Shown one piece after another: positions 8,413 through 17,177 of a stretch of 35,081 nt of DNA. The first letter of the stretch is position 1; every line of letters begins with the position of its first letter. The DNA lies in assembly GCA_949283655.1 (NCBI GenBank), contig CASDTH010000048.1, positions 1 to 35,081 of the forward strand. Direction: 5' to 3'. The notes below the pieces were generated by a model. It did not search any database. It was not told where the DNA came from and was given only the letters and a program-made list of their open reading frames with translations. Position numbers and translations under genes: made by a program. The DNA comes from an uncultured bacterium. GTDB lineage: Bacteria; Bacillota; Clostridia; Oscillospirales; Acutalibacteraceae.

Positions 8413-8599
8413 ATTATTTGATGGATTTTCAGATATATCCATATCGTTTTTAGATAGAATGACAGGATTTTCTGCGGGATTTTCGCAAATTGTTTACAGT
8501 TCATCAACTTTTCCCCGCACAATTGATGCTATACTTTCGTGTGAAAAGACACTACTATGCGTGCGCGGTACGCAGAATTTCACACGGGAGGGTTCCCTT

Positions 8600-9469
8600 A
8601 TGGCGCTAAACCGCAGGGCCATTAAGGCCAATGCCCGGCAGTTTATTGCAAACGGCCAATGGGTGCATCTGTTTTTAGCCGGTATCGTAATTGAGGCCGT
8701 CAACTATATCAATTTTGGCACGTCTACCTATGTGCAGCTGCGCAACACCTTCAACGCGATTTATCAAACACAGTTTTTCAATGTATCCTGGAACATCATG
8801 TCCCTCATTGCATTGCTGCTGCTTCCGCTACAGGTTTCCATCGCAGGGTACTATCTGAGCTGCCTGCGCAAAAGCGGGCCGGAGCTTGCCGGTGTTTATG
8901 AAGAGGCTGCCGCACACTACGGGCGCTATTTCTGCACGATGCTGCTCAAGCGGATTTATATTACGCTGTGGACGCTGCTGCTGGTCATTCCCGGGATCGT
9001 CAAGGCCCTATCTTACTCCATGACGGCGTTTATCCAGCATGATAATCCCCAGCTCACCTCCACGCAGGCGATAGCCCTTAGCCGGCGCATCACCAAAGGC
9101 TATAAGGGGAGCCTTTTCGTCATGCAGCTGAGCTTTTTCGGCTGGTATTTGCTGGGCACTATCACGCTCGGCTTTGCTTACCTGTACGTGCACCCATATC
9201 TCTATACCACACAGGCAATGTATTATGAGCTGCTGCGCCAAAACGCGCTGGATCGCGGAATCGCTTCCCCTTGGGAATTCGGCATCGTCCCTGAAGAAAC
9301 GTTTTCACCCTATGGATCTGAGGGCGGCCAGCCTTACCAATGGCAACCGCCTCAGCAGAGCTGGGGCAAAGCAGACGCCTATGAGCCCCGGCAGCATTCT
9401 GGCAACCAGGCAGATGGCTCCGCCTCCTTTTCCCCGGAGGGATGGGATCGATGGAGCTCTGGCCGCTAG
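8600..9469 (+). CDS. DUF975 family membrane protein
   Basis: 289 residues; a DUF975 (PF06161) membrane protein of unknown role common in Clostridia and lactic acid bacteria. Visible family blocks are LLVIPGIVKALSYS, FIQHDNPQLTSTQAIALS, GYKGSLFVMQLSFFGWYLL and a hydrophobic hairpin ending YVHPYLYTTQAMYYELL. About five membrane segments are followed by a polar tail of roughly 60 residues rich in Gln, Pro and Ser (QPYQWQPPQQSWG), probably cytoplasmic. ATG at 8600 follows GGGAGGG by six bases. A longer reading frame extends upstream but lacks a ribosome site. Transcription ends at the hairpin 9502-9555. Confidence 0.87.
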   Translation: MALNRRAIKANARQFIANGQWVHLFLAGIVIEAVNYINFGTSTYVQLRNTFNAIYQTQFFNVSWNIMSLIALLLLPLQVSIAGYYLSCLRKSGPELAGVYEEAAAHYGRYFCTMLLKRIYITLWTLLLVIPGIVKALSYSMTAFIQHDNPQLTSTQAIALSRRITKGYKGSLFVMQLSFFGWYLLGTITLGFAYLYVHPYLYTTQAMYYELLRQNALDRGIASPWEFGIVPEETFSPYGSEGGQPYQWQPPQQSWGKADAYEPRQHSGNQADGSASFSPEGWDRWSSGR

Positions 9470-9501
9470 GCGCTGCCGGCTTGCGATGACACACGATTCA
9501 A

Positions 9502-9555
9502 AAAAACCGGAGAAACGGGAAAGCAGAGATGCTCTGCGCCGTTCCTCCGGTTTTT
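9502..9555. terminator. Bidirectional terminator
   Basis: AAAAACCGGAG..ACGG (9502-9518) pairs with CCGTTCCTCCGGTTTTT (9539-9555), with a small hairpin in the loop. A and T runs flank both sides, so it serves the DUF975 gene and the convergent fucosidase gene. Confidence 0.85.
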
Positions 9556-9606
9556 CACAATTCAAAAGCGCTGCCCGGATTTGGGAGCCACCCGATAGGC
9601 TTGCAG

Positions 9607-11007
9607 CTACCGGATATACGGCTGATTGCGGCAAGCGGTAATCTCCAGGCGGAGCCCATCCGCCCACACCGGCTTTTTGAGCAGAGCAAAGCGGCAAAAC
9701 CCAATGGTAGTGCCCTGATAGGCCAACTGCTCCCGCGCCCCGCGCCGCGTATAAATACGAAATTCTTCCACCCGCTGCGAAAAGCTGCACTGCTCTTTCA
9801 GAAGAATTTTATCAATTTTTTGGGGAGCTGAAAAATCTTGCGTGATGCTGTAGCGCTCAGCGGTATGTAGCGGCGTATAATAGCTCTCCTCCGAGGTAAG
9901 CACATTTTCCGGGCCATTTCCCGCCGCGCAGTCATCCGCCGTCACCTGGGACACCTCCACAGGGAAGGCTATCCCTCTGCGGAGTGCATCCCCCAATTCC
10001 TGCAGGCGCCTGACATCCTTTTTGTGCAGCAGCCCCTCCGGCGTAGGCGGAATGTTGAGAAGAAGCAGGCTGTTGCCGCCGACGGAGCCGTAATAAATTT
10101 TCAACAGATTGCGCAAGCTCCTCACGCGGTGGTTCTCCCGTTTGTGATAAAACCAACCAGGCCGGATAGAAACATCCACCTCCGCCGGGTACCACATAAA
10201 AGGATCATAGCCCGCCAGGAAGCTGCGGCTGCCCAAATCCTCTAAGTGGCTGTCTTCGGCCTGCCCTTTCATATCCTGTGTTTCCGCCTGCTGAGAGTGG
10301 GCGGCAATATTCTGCGTCTCACACGCAAAGGCGGGCACTACGTTCCACTCGCTCTTTCTCGCCCGACCGCTCTCATTCCCCACCCAGCGGATATCAGGCC
10401 CGCAGTTTGAGATCACCGCGTTTGGCTGCAATTCCCGGATGGCGCGATAGACCCGCTTGAAATCATAGGGGTAGGGCTCCTTTCCATCCATCTGTGCGCC
10501 ACACGCCCCATCCAACCAGACACAGAAGATATCGCCATAGCCTGTCAGCAGCTCTGTCAGCTGGCGCATGTAAAAATCATTATAGGCAGGCGTGCCGTAA
10601 CAGGAAGCGTTACGATCCCACAGGGAAAGATAGAAGCCGAATTTCAGTCCATACTTCCGGCACGAATCGCTCACCTCCCGCACAACATCTCCCTTGCCGC
10701 CGAGATAGGGGCTATTGCGCACACAATACTCCGTGGTCGCGGTGGGCCATAGGCAAAAGCCATCGTGATGCTTCGCCGTCAAGATAACGCCCCGGGCACC
10801 AGCTGTGGCTACGGACTCAACCCATTGATCGGTGTTTTGCCGGCTTGGGCAAAAGGCTTGCGCGGGGGCCTTTCCATCCCCCCACTCCCGGTTTGTAAAT
10901 GTATTGATACCATAATGAAAAAAGACATGAAACCCGCTCTCCTGAAATGCTACCTGGCGGGGAGACGGCACAATGGAGGTATAAAGCGCTAAACGCGATT
11001 CATCCAC
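9607..11007 (-). CDS. Alpha-L-fucosidase (GH29)
   Basis: A retaining exo-fucosidase of glycoside hydrolase family 29, about 466 residues. Family marks are PSPRQVAFQ, FFHYGINTFTNREWG, LTAKHHDGFCLWPT, KFGFYLSLWDRN and the nucleophile aspartate in VWLDGA. A C-terminal part of about 130 residues (after NIPPTPEGLLHKKDVRRL) resembles the discoidin-like domain seen in fucosidases. No signal peptide is visible, so it should act inside the cell on imported fucosylated oligosaccharides, e.g. from mucin or milk glycans; no transporter or fucose pathway gene is nearby. The start is uncertain: I take GTG at 11007, but GTG at 11022 or TTG at 11043 are possible and no strong ribosome site decides. Confidence 0.9.
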   Translation of the reverse strand: MDESRLALYTSIVPSPRQVAFQESGFHVFFHYGINTFTNREWGDGKAPAQAFCPSRQNTDQWVESVATAGARGVILTAKHHDGFCLWPTATTEYCVRNSPYLGGKGDVVREVSDSCRKYGLKFGFYLSLWDRNASCYGTPAYNDFYMRQLTELLTGYGDIFCVWLDGACGAQMDGKEPYPYDFKRVYRAIRELQPNAVISNCGPDIRWVGNESGRARKSEWNVVPAFACETQNIAAHSQQAETQDMKGQAEDSHLEDLGSRSFLAGYDPFMWYPAEVDVSIRPGWFYHKRENHRVRSLRNLLKIYYGSVGGNSLLLLNIPPTPEGLLHKKDVRRLQELGDALRRGIAFPVEVSQVTADDCAAGNGPENVLTSEESYYTPLHTAERYSITQDFSAPQKIDKILLKEQCSFSQRVEEFRIYTRRGAREQLAYQGTTIGFCRFALLKKPVWADGLRLEITACRNQPYIR

Positions 11008-11076
11008 GCAATGCTCACTCACTTTCCTGAAAAATACAGTCAAAACAGCTTTTTAAAGCGCCGCAAAGACAGCAGT

Positions 11077-11105
11077 ATTATAAAAGGGTAAGAGGAAAAA
11101 CGCAA
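11077..11105 (-). promoter_or_regulatory. Fucosidase promoter
   Basis: Minus strand TTGCGT (11100-11105), 17 bases, TATAAT (11077-11082). It is placed about 70 bp before the chosen fucosidase start. No catabolite-response element was recognised with confidence. Confidence 0.65.
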
Positions 11106-11171
11106 CCCCGAGGAAGGGATGCGCCGGACAAGAATAGCCCTGTAACGCACCTCAGAAAACTGGCTTCCGCA

Positions 11172-11200
11172 TTGCTAAACAACGCAAAATATGCTATTCT
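11172..11200 (+). promoter_or_regulatory. Possible proC promoter with long leader
   Basis: TTGCTA (11172-11177), 17 bases, TATTCT (11195-11200). If used, it leaves a leader of about 290 bases before proC. The leader (11207-11499) has a small AAACCGG/CCGG hairpin near 11417-11434, but no T-box, riboswitch or attenuator peptide that I can identify. The 455-bp gap 11044-11499 contains no other supported gene. Confidence 0.4.
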
Positions 11201-11499
11201 TCTTCATGGTGCGATCAGGATAGCACACGCCACAAACAGACAGCTTTCGCCAGCTGCGCCGTTGCTGCCTTCAAAGAGCGACCGCTTTCCCACAGCCAAA
11301 GCCTTGCAAAAGGCAACATCTGTTTTGTTTGCCGTCAAAGATTTTTGCGCAAAAAGCAGTACAGAGTGGGCGCGCACATTTGCAGCCATACTGCCATATG
11401 GCAAAAATATGCACTAAACCGGTTTGTTCCGGTGTTTTCACAAAAACGTGGTGTCTCCTAATGATACCGCTCAGACAAACCAGAAAGGAAGGATTCCAT

Positions 11500-12297
11500 A
11501 TGACAATTGGGTTTATTGGCGGCGGCAACATGGCCGGCGCAATCATTAAGGGGCTGCTCGCCGCTTCGCTCTACCAGCCGGAGGAGATTGTTGTCACAGA
11601 TATCACGCCAGAGGCCTCGCAAAAATGCGCCGCACGGTTTGGCGTGTGCGCAGCGCAGGCAGCTGCAGAGCTAATCCGGCGCTCCGATACAGTGGTGCTC
11701 GCAGTAAAGCCTGCGGTATTCCCTGCCCTGCTCCCGGAGATTTCGCCCGCCCTGCAGGAAAAGGGTCCGCTGGTGATCTCCATCGCAGCCGGCAAAACGC
11801 TGGGCTTTATCGAGCAGGCGCTTGGTTTTTCACCCGCCCTCGTGCGCGTCATGCCGAATATTAACGCCAGGGCTGGCGCTGCAACGAGCGCATTCTGCGC
11901 CAATGCAAACGTTACGCAGGAGCAAAAGGCGCTTGTGGCCCGGCTGTTCGGCGCAATTGGCCAGATTCGCGAGCTGGAGGAAAGCTTCTTCCCTCTGTTC
12001 GGAGTGATTGCCGGCAGCGCGCCGGCCTTTGCCTACCTATTCATTGACGCGCTGGCCCGGGCGGCTGTGAAAAATGGGATGGGCAAGCAGGCTGCGCTTG
12101 AGATTGCGGCGCAGACGGTGCTCGGCAGCGCCAAGCTGATTCTGGAGAGCGGCGAGCACCCCTGGGCGCTGATCGACCAGGTTTGCTCGCCCGGCGGGAC
12201 GACGATAGAGGGCATCGCGGCCTTGCAGGAGAACGGCTTGGAGGCAGCAGTGCGCAAGGCAGTTGACGCCGCCGTAGAGAAGGATCACAGGCTGTAA
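11500..12297 (+). CDS. proC: Pyrroline-5-carboxylate reductase
   Basis: Last step of proline synthesis, reducing 1-pyrroline-5-carboxylate with NAD(P)H in the cytoplasm. 265 residues, the family norm. The N-terminal Rossmann motif is IGFIGGGNMAGAI. The coenzyme-contact segment LAVKPAV and the R-MPN motif (VRVMPNINARAGAA) follow, and the C-terminal substrate/dimer region carries CSPGGTTIEGIAAL. ATG at 11500 has AAAGGAAGGA just upstream; the frame runs open further 5' without a ribosome site. It appears to be a single-gene transcript. Confidence 0.96.
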   Translation: MTIGFIGGGNMAGAIIKGLLAASLYQPEEIVVTDITPEASQKCAARFGVCAAQAAAELIRRSDTVVLAVKPAVFPALLPEISPALQEKGPLVISIAAGKTLGFIEQALGFSPALVRVMPNINARAGAATSAFCANANVTQEQKALVARLFGAIGQIRELEESFFPLFGVIAGSAPAFAYLFIDALARAAVKNGMGKQAALEIAAQTVLGSAKLILESGEHPWALIDQVCSPGGTTIEGIAALQENGLEAAVRKAVDAAVEKDHRL

Positions 12298-12608
12298 TGC
12301 CAGAAGGAACAGAGGCCATGCCGCCCAGGGCTCTTTGCTTTTTATTTTTTTGCGCTGGCTTGCACAATTGCATCAAACAGGGCATAGTATATGGGTAGAA
12401 GCTTTTCTCTGTCTGGCTTGATGCTTAGGCCCATGTAAGAAGAATCCCCCTGTTTCTCGGGATGTTGCACCACAAAGCCCTTTTGTTTTTTTATATATTG
12501 CACAAAAAATGCAATATGCAATTTACACAAACATCAAACCCCTCAGGCGGTCCCGGTTGGGATACAAGCCGAATTTTCGCAAAACGGCCTGCAACTCGCC
12601 GCAAGTCG
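12298..12608. other. Gap between proC and ptsH; weak terminator and doubtful small ORF
   Basis: Directly after proC, AGAGGCC (12311-12317) can pair weakly with GGGCTCT (12328-12334) before a T-rich run, a poor terminator. On the minus strand a 62-residue frame (12342-12530) starts at TTG after GAGGGG. Its second half (SYMGLSIKPDREKLLPIYYA) is protein-like, but I recognise no family. I treat it as unproven, possibly a decayed gene end. Confidence 0.3.
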
Positions 12609-12636
12609 TTGACGGAGACAAGTTTTGTGATATAAT
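12609..12636 (+). promoter_or_regulatory. ptsH promoter
   Basis: TTGACG (12609-12614), 16 bases, TATAAT (12631-12636). It is a strong sigma-A match, with the ptsH start 50 bp downstream. Confidence 0.8.
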
Positions 12637-12685
12637 ATGTAGCGGAGCAAACATGAAATTTGATTGTGTGGGAGATATTAGCGTT

Positions 12686-12949
12686 ATGTATGTGAAAGAT
12701 GTAACTGTACAGAATCAGGTTGGCCTGCATGCTCGTCCGGCAACGTTTTTCATCCAGAAGGCAAATGAGTATAAATCCTCCATCTGGGTGGAAAAAGAGG
12801 AGCGCCGTGTAAATGCGAAGAGCCTGCTTGGCGTTCTTTCTCTGGGGATTATGGGCGGCACCAACATCCGCATCATTGCTGGCGGCCCCGATGAGGAACA
12901 GGCGGTGGATGGGCTCGTGAAGCTTGTGGAATCCGGCTTTGCTGAGTGA
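12686..12949 (+). CDS. ptsH: Phosphocarrier protein HPr
   Basis: An 87-residue HPr-family protein that carries phosphate from enzyme I to sugar permeases and, in Bacillota, signals carbon status when phosphorylated on serine. His15 lies in VGLHARPAT and Ser46 in NAKSLLGVLSLG, both at the canonical positions. This makes it a true HPr and not Crh, which lacks His15. ATG at 12686 lies 11 bases after GGGAG. An upstream in-frame ATG at 12653 would add 11 residues and disturb the His15 numbering, so it is rejected. It is monocistronic: enzyme I is not adjacent, and promoter and terminator bracket this gene alone. Confidence 0.93.
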   Translation: MYVKDVTVQNQVGLHARPATFFIQKANEYKSSIWVEKEERRVNAKSLLGVLSLGIMGGTNIRIIAGGPDEEQAVDGLVKLVESGFAE

Positions 12950-13021
12950 TTTCAAATGCCCCTGTGTGTTTATTTTTCACTCTTTGCTCGAAAAGAGCGG
13001 ACAAGCTAAAAACCATTCAAG

Positions 13022-13060
13022 AAGCCGTGACGCTGTAACAACAGCGTCACGGCTTTTTAC
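13022..13060 (+). terminator. ptsH terminator
   Basis: A 15-bp perfect stem, 13022-13036/13041-13055 (AAGCCGTGACGCTGT), followed by TTTTT. Confidence 0.92.
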
Positions 13061-13163
13061 TTATTTTACGCATACTGCACGCCTCCGGTGAGCGATGCGT
13101 GTAGCCAAAAATATCCAAAAGCTAAGCCTTTTCTCTTGCGTCAAAAACGCCGTTCTGGCGCAC

Positions 13164-13784
13164 TCACGCCTGCGCGTCTTCCTCCTGAGCCCGCGTCTTT
13201 GCCGCCTGTGCCTCCTCTTCCCGTTTCTCCCGGCAGTAATCCAGCAGACGGCTGCTGAGCATGGTGTTCAGAGAAGCCTCGAAGGAGAGCAGCGCGATCA
13301 TCGTCAGTGCAAGGCTGATTTCATCTGTAACGCCCTTCTCGCTGCACTGCCGCTCAATCTGAGAGAGCTTATCCGCAATCTCCTGCTGATACGATTGCTC
13401 ATAGTTCCCCACCAAATCATAAAAAACGGCGTACATTTTATCCAGCTGCTCCGCGCTCTCAATCTGCGAGGTGAAGCGCTTAATCTCCGGCATGGGGAGG
13501 TTTTGCTTGAGCAAAAAGATATAGATGAGCGTCAGGATATGGCGGCGGTTATACCGCTTATTTTCCGGGCGGGGCAAAACACCCTCCTTGCTGTAATTGT
13601 TAATCATGGTATTGGTAAAAACGCTTTCATCTCTGCGGCGCAGGCTCGGCCCCATCTCCTGCTCCAAAAGAGAAGTCACCTGCTCCATATATAAATCGAT
13701 TTTGGGAATATCGCTGGAAGCAAGCAGTTGAAAATGAGCCAGCTCCTGTGCGCGGCGCAGCGTTTCCTCCCGTAGGTCAGCCAT
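13164..13784 (-). CDS. DUF1836 domain protein
   Basis: 206 residues. The conserved DUF1836 (PF08876) core is seen in order: IPKIDLYMEQVTSLLEQ, VFTNTMINNYSKEGVLPRP, and KRYNRRHILTLIYIFLLKQNLPMPEI. These resemble the helix-turn-helix layout of MerR-type regulators, so a DNA-binding role is plausible, but no target is known. The C-terminal 100 residues are helical and end in a charged Glu/Ala/Lys tail. ATG at 13784 has GGAGG seven bases upstream; a longer frame reaches 13808 but starts inside the leader. It has its own promoter at 13918-13946. Confidence 0.88.
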   Translation of the reverse strand: MADLREETLRRAQELAHFQLLASSDIPKIDLYMEQVTSLLEQEMGPSLRRRDESVFTNTMINNYSKEGVLPRPENKRYNRRHILTLIYIFLLKQNLPMPEIKRFTSQIESAEQLDKMYAVFYDLVGNYEQSYQQEIADKLSQIERQCSEKGVTDEISLALTMIALLSFEASLNTMLSSRLLDYCREKREEEAQAAKTRAQEEDAQA

Positions 13785-13917
13785 ATAAAAACCTCCATCC
13801 ACATGCAAGCATCAGGCACAGGGAAACATTGCCGCCAGGGCGTGCCCCAAGGCGCGCCCACAGCGTGCAAATCGATGCGCGCTCCTGAACGTTGATGCAA
13901 GCGTTATCTTTTACTTT

Positions 13918-13946
13918 ATTATACGGATTTTTATACCAGATAGCAA
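13918..13946 (-). promoter_or_regulatory. Promoter of the DUF1836 gene
   Basis: Minus strand TTGCTA (13941-13946), 17 bases, TATAAT (13918-13923). It leaves a leader of about 125 bases. Confidence 0.7.
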
Positions 13947-14030
13947 GAAAGGCAACGCCTTTTCTCAAATTTTTCATTTCAATACAGAGAGCCGCTTCGG
14001 AGCATCGCTGCTTTTTCCCTAGCTCCAGTG

Positions 14031-14061
14031 CAAAAGCCGCAGGAACACCCCTCCTGCGGCT
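14031..14061 (-). terminator. recA-recX terminator
   Basis: A 10-bp perfect stem, 14035-14044/14052-14061 (AGCCGCAGGA); on the minus strand it is followed by TTTTG. It lies about 80 bp past the recX stop. Confidence 0.65.
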
Positions 14062-14143
14062 CTCACTACTATCAATAAAATGGGGTAACGCCCACAAAAG
14101 CGCCCCAAACACCTGCTCGCACCGGGTTACCCGACAGCGCCGC

Positions 14144-14779
14144 TCACCACTCCTCCGGCTCGCGCGCTATCTGCCACATACCGTGTTCCTCCATCGCCCG
14201 GCGAATATCAGAAAAAGAATAGCCAAGCCGTTGCAGCGCATGCACCACACGGCGGCGGTCTCTCTCCGTGCCCTTGTATGAGGGCGCATATTTACTCTCC
14301 AACAGCGCGGCCAATCGCTCCAACGGATCGCCCTCAATCGCCCGTGCCGCCTCATACGCCGTATCGCGGGCAACGCCGCGCAACACAAGCTCCTGCTCAA
14401 TGCGTGCCGGGCTATAACCCTTGCGGCGAAAGAGCTCCTCTGCCAAACGCTGCGCATACGCTTCATCGTTGATGAGCCCAAGCTCTACCATGCGTGCGGC
14501 AACAGCCTGTGCCAGCTCACGGTCAAAGCCGCCGCGCGCCAGCTTTTCTTTGAGCTCCCGCTCGCTATGATCTCGCGCCTCCAGCAACCGCAGCGCTTTG
14601 TGCCTGGCCTTATCCGCCTCCACCAGGCCCGCAAACGAATCAAATTCCGCCTCGCTGATCTCCATGCCGGAGCAAAGGCCGCATGCCGACCAGAACGATT
14701 GGCTTGTGGTCAGCCGGTATTCCCCATCCAGCAGGATGTGAATCTTGGGCCCCCTGCCCTGCTGTGCAGTAAGGATCAT
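14144..14779 (-). CDS. recX: Recombination regulator RecX
   Basis: Modulates RecA filament growth. 211 residues with the tandem three-helix repeats typical of Rec[51 protein letters not shown], then the C-terminal repeat [18 protein letters not shown]. The ATG overlaps the recA stop (ATGA at 14776-14779), indicating translational coupling and co-regulation by the SOS promoter of recA. Only a weak GAGG lies directly before it, consistent with coupling. Confidence 0.9.
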   Translation of the reverse strand: MILTAQQGRGPKIHILLDGEYRLTTSQSFWSACGLCSGMEISEAEFDSFAGLVEADKARHKALRLLEARDHSERELKEKLARGGFDRELAQAVAARMVELGLINDEAYAQRLAEELFRRKGYSPARIEQELVLRGVARDTAYEAARAIEGDPLERLAALLESKYAPSYKGTERDRRRVVHALQRLGYSFSDIRRAMEEHGMWQIAREPEEW

Positions 14780-15912
14780 GCCTCGTCATCATCCACGGCG
14801 ATATCCAGCTTGGCACGCGCCGCTGCACGCGTGGTTGGCTTTGCCGCCGGAGAAGGCTGTGCGGGCACCTCTTTGGGCGCTTCCGGTCTGGTATCCGCTG
14901 CGGGAGCGGCGCGGCGGTCATTATTCAGCTTGCCAAGATCCGCACGGATCTTGGCCTCAATTTCATCCGCCAGCTCCGTATTGGTACGGAACAGCTCCTT
15001 TACGTTATCACGCCCCTGGCCTAGGCGGCTCTCGCCATAGGAAAACCAGGCACCGCTCTTTTGAATAATGCCGAGCTTCACGCCGATATCCAGCAGCTCG
15101 CCCTCGCGCGAGATCCCTTTCCCATACATAATATCAAATTCTGCCTCTTTAAAGGGAGGCGCAACCTTATTTTTCACAATCTTGGCGCGGGTGCGGGAGC
15201 CAACCAACTCATTGCCTGCCGCCTTGAGCTGCTCCGTGCGGCGCACATCAATACGCATGGAAGCATAGAATTTCAGCGCGCGGCCGCCGGTTGTCACCTC
15301 TGGGTTGCCATACACAACGCCCACCTTTTCGCGCAGCTGATTGATAAAGATCAAAATGCAGTTCGATTTGGAGATAGAGCCCGCCAGCTTGCGCAGCGCC
15401 TGCGACATAAGCCTCGCATGCAAGCCCACATGGGAATCGCCCATCTCGCCCTCAATCTCCGCGCGCGGCACCAGAGCTGCCACGGAATCCACCACAACCA
15501 CGTCGATTGCACCGGAGCGCACAAGCGCCTCCGTGATCTCAAGCGCCTGCTCGCCGTTATCCGGCTGAGAAACCAGCAGGGAGTCCACATCCACGCCTAG
15601 ATTTTCCGCATAGATCGGGTCCAGCGCATGTTCCGCGTCAATAAACGCGGCCTCGCCCCCCGCCTTCTGCGCCTGCGCGACCACATGCAGAGCCAGAGTG
15701 GTTTTACCGGAGGATTCCGGGCCATAAATCTCAATGATTCTGCCGCGCGGTAGGCCCCCGATCCCTGTGGCGACATCAAGCGAGATAGAGCCAGTGGGAA
15801 TGGACGCCACATTCATACTGTTATTCTGCCCAAGGCGCATGATAGCGCCCTTACCGTATTGCTTTTCAATCTGCGCAAGCGCGGTATCCAGCGCTTTTTG
15901 TTTATCCGCCAT
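14776..15912 (-). CDS. recA: Recombinase RecA
   Basis: The central recombinase and SOS co-protease, 378 residues. Walker A is GPESSGKT at 64-71, with the catalytic glutamate shortly after in [11 protein letters not shown] and Walker B in [22 protein letters not shown]. The L2 loop region ([17 protein letters not shown]) and the acidic/Ala-Pro C-terminal tail ending DDDEA are also seen. ATG at 15912 gives MADKQKALD and has GGAGGG nine bases upstream; upstream in-frame codons overlap the promoter. It is controlled by the LexA box at 15938-15951. Confidence 0.98.
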   Translation of the reverse strand: MADKQKALDTALAQIEKQYGKGAIMRLGQNNSMNVASIPTGSISLDVATGIGGLPRGRIIEIYGPESSGKTTLALHVVAQAQKAGGEAAFIDAEHALDPIYAENLGVDVDSLLVSQPDNGEQALEITEALVRSGAIDVVVVDSVAALVPRAEIEGEMGDSHVGLHARLMSQALRKLAGSISKSNCILIFINQLREKVGVVYGNPEVTTGGRALKFYASMRIDVRRTEQLKAAGNELVGSRTRAKIVKNKVAPPFKEAEFDIMYGKGISREGELLDIGVKLGIIQKSGAWFSYGESRLGQGRDNVKELFRTNTELADEIEAKIRADLGKLNNDRRAAPAADTRPEAPKEVPAQPSPAAKPTTRAAARAKLDIAVDDDEA

Positions 15913-15937
15913 ACAATCAATCCCTCCGGTCATAGTT

Positions 15938-15951
15938 CGCACATTTGTTCG
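15938..15951 (-). promoter_or_regulatory. LexA/DinR SOS box
   Basis: Minus strand CGAACAAATGTGCG matches the Gram-positive SOS consensus CGAACRNRYGTTYG at 13 of 14 positions (single difference T to G). It starts 10 bases after the -10 and so covers the transcription start of recA, where a repressor would block initiation. Confidence 0.85.
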
Positions 15952-15961
15952 TTCTGATCCC

Positions 15962-15990
15962 ATTATAAAAGGTTTGCATGGAAATTGCAA
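15962..15990 (-). promoter_or_regulatory. recA promoter
   Basis: Minus strand TTGCAA (15985-15990), 17 bases, TATAAT (15962-15967), immediately upstream of the SOS box. Confidence 0.8.
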
Positions 15991-16137
15991 GAGGAATTCT
16001 AGGAAAAGATTGCAAACTGAAAGGAGCCCATGTAAAAGCCCACAAAGGGGCAGATTCGCCCCCTCCAGAGGGCAGTTTTCCACCCTGCACCTCGATTGCA
16101 CCGCGTAGCCATGCTGCAGCCCTGGCAGTCTGTTGCT

Positions 16138-16365
16138 AACCGCCAGCGCTTTGGGGATGACGGCTGTAATGGTGCACCTGCTCTAGCATCATATCCTTGA
16201 CCTTCATCAGCCGCGTTGCCGTGCTGCACTCATTTTCATCCAGCTTCATTGTAATATACCGGATCGTCTCTCCGTATTGCGGAATCAGCACATGCTCCAG
16301 CGCATTGACATGGCGGCAGCTCTTTTCAATCTCCTCCAGGCAAATGACCCAAAGGCAGGTCTGCT
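16138..16365 (-). pseudogene. ntpD: V-type ATPase subunit D, 3' remnant
   Basis: The minus strand encodes about 70 residues ending at TAG (16138). They read [20 protein letters not shown], then [16 protein letters not shown], then [15 protein letters not shown]. This is the C-terminal coiled-coil half of the rotary-shaft subunit D of A/V-type ATPases (normally about 200 residues). The 5' two thirds are missing, there is no start or ribosome site, and no other ATPase subunit is in the window. Cys replaces the usual Arg in the KxRRRVNALE-like motif and in DENER, as expected for drift. I infer a dead fragment left by deletion or recombination, beside the recA promoter. Confidence 0.8.
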
Positions 16366-16639
16366 CGCATCAAATTTTCTTTATCATGAAATTAATTTTT
16401 TGTGGTGAGCTCACATTCGGTCATTCCATTTGTCTTTTCAAATGATTCTTCCAGTATTTCCACGTAAGATGCTAGATATCGTTAGGACATACCTGTTTCC
16501 CCTCAAGTGACCTTTATAAATTTTTGTGAAAAATTCAACAGAAAAGGTTCTTTCTGTTTATAAAATTTCCGTATACGGGTTCTCAATTTGCACTTCTGAA
16601 CGCTTTTATCCCCGCATAAAGATAGGTGAGGTGGTTGAG

Positions 16640-17173
16640 ATGTTTGTATACTCCGTGAAATCGTCAAAAATTAAAATGGTAATTTTAATCCTGCTTGTGC
16701 TGTTGCTCGTGCTGGCTATGCTGCTCGTTACGCACCTGCACCAGCCTGCCGAGGCAGGCAGCGAGCTGAATATAAAAGCGGAGAATGCACAGCAGCGCGT
16801 AGCGTTCCTTTCCCAATTCGGCTGGCGCTTTGACGAGGATCCGGTCGAGGTGGCCGAGGTGATCATTCCGCCGGAATTTGACAGCGTATACGAGCAATAT
16901 AACGCAATTCAAAAAGAACAGGGCTTTGATTTGACCAATTATCAGGGAAAACGGGTCAAACGGTGGACCTACTCCATTCAGAATTACCCCGGCTACCCGG
17001 CGGACAGCGGATGCATCCACGCGAACCTGCTGATATACGAAGGGCGGGTGATCGGCGGGGATATCTGCTCGATCGAGCTTGATGGATTTATGCACGGCTT
17101 TGACTTCCCCGAGAGCGAAAGCTCCTCCACACCGGCCTCTACAGAAACGACGCAGGTGGGCACAAGCACATAA
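16640..17173 (+). CDS. DUF4830 membrane-anchored protein
   Basis: 177 residues. One membrane segment (about residues 12-31, ILILLVLLLVLAMLLVTHL) is preceded by a Lys-rich cytoplasmic start, so the rest should be outside the cell. The outer part matches the DUF4830 pattern: RVAFLSQFGWRFDEDP, VIIPPEFDSVYEQYNAIQKE, GFDLTNYQGKRVKRWTY, then VIGGDICSIELDGFMHGFD. A Ser/Thr-rich tail ends it. Function unknown; in spore formers such proteins are often annotated near sporulation or envelope genes, which I cannot confirm here. ATG at 16640 follows AGGTGAGGTGG; the frame extends upstream without a ribosome site. Confidence 0.82.
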   Translation: MFVYSVKSSKIKMVILILLVLLLVLAMLLVTHLHQPAEAGSELNIKAENAQQRVAFLSQFGWRFDEDPVEVAEVIIPPEFDSVYEQYNAIQKEQGFDLTNYQGKRVKRWTYSIQNYPGYPADSGCIHANLLIYEGRVIGGDICSIELDGFMHGFDFPESESSSTPASTETTQVGTST

Positions 17174-17177
17174 AAAA

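Noticed and set aside
11429..11475. Possible T-box motif before proC (GATACCGCTC)
   Set aside because: It lacks the GGTGG antiterminator bulge, specifier loop and terminator, so the resemblance is too short to call.
12342..12530. 62-residue minus-strand frame between proC and ptsH
   Set aside because: TTG start, no recognised family, and it overlaps the probable proC terminator region. Kept only as a note in the gap entry.
12653..12685. Upstream ATG extending HPr by 11 residues
   Set aside because: It would shift His15 and Ser46 from their canonical positions and has a poorer ribosome site.
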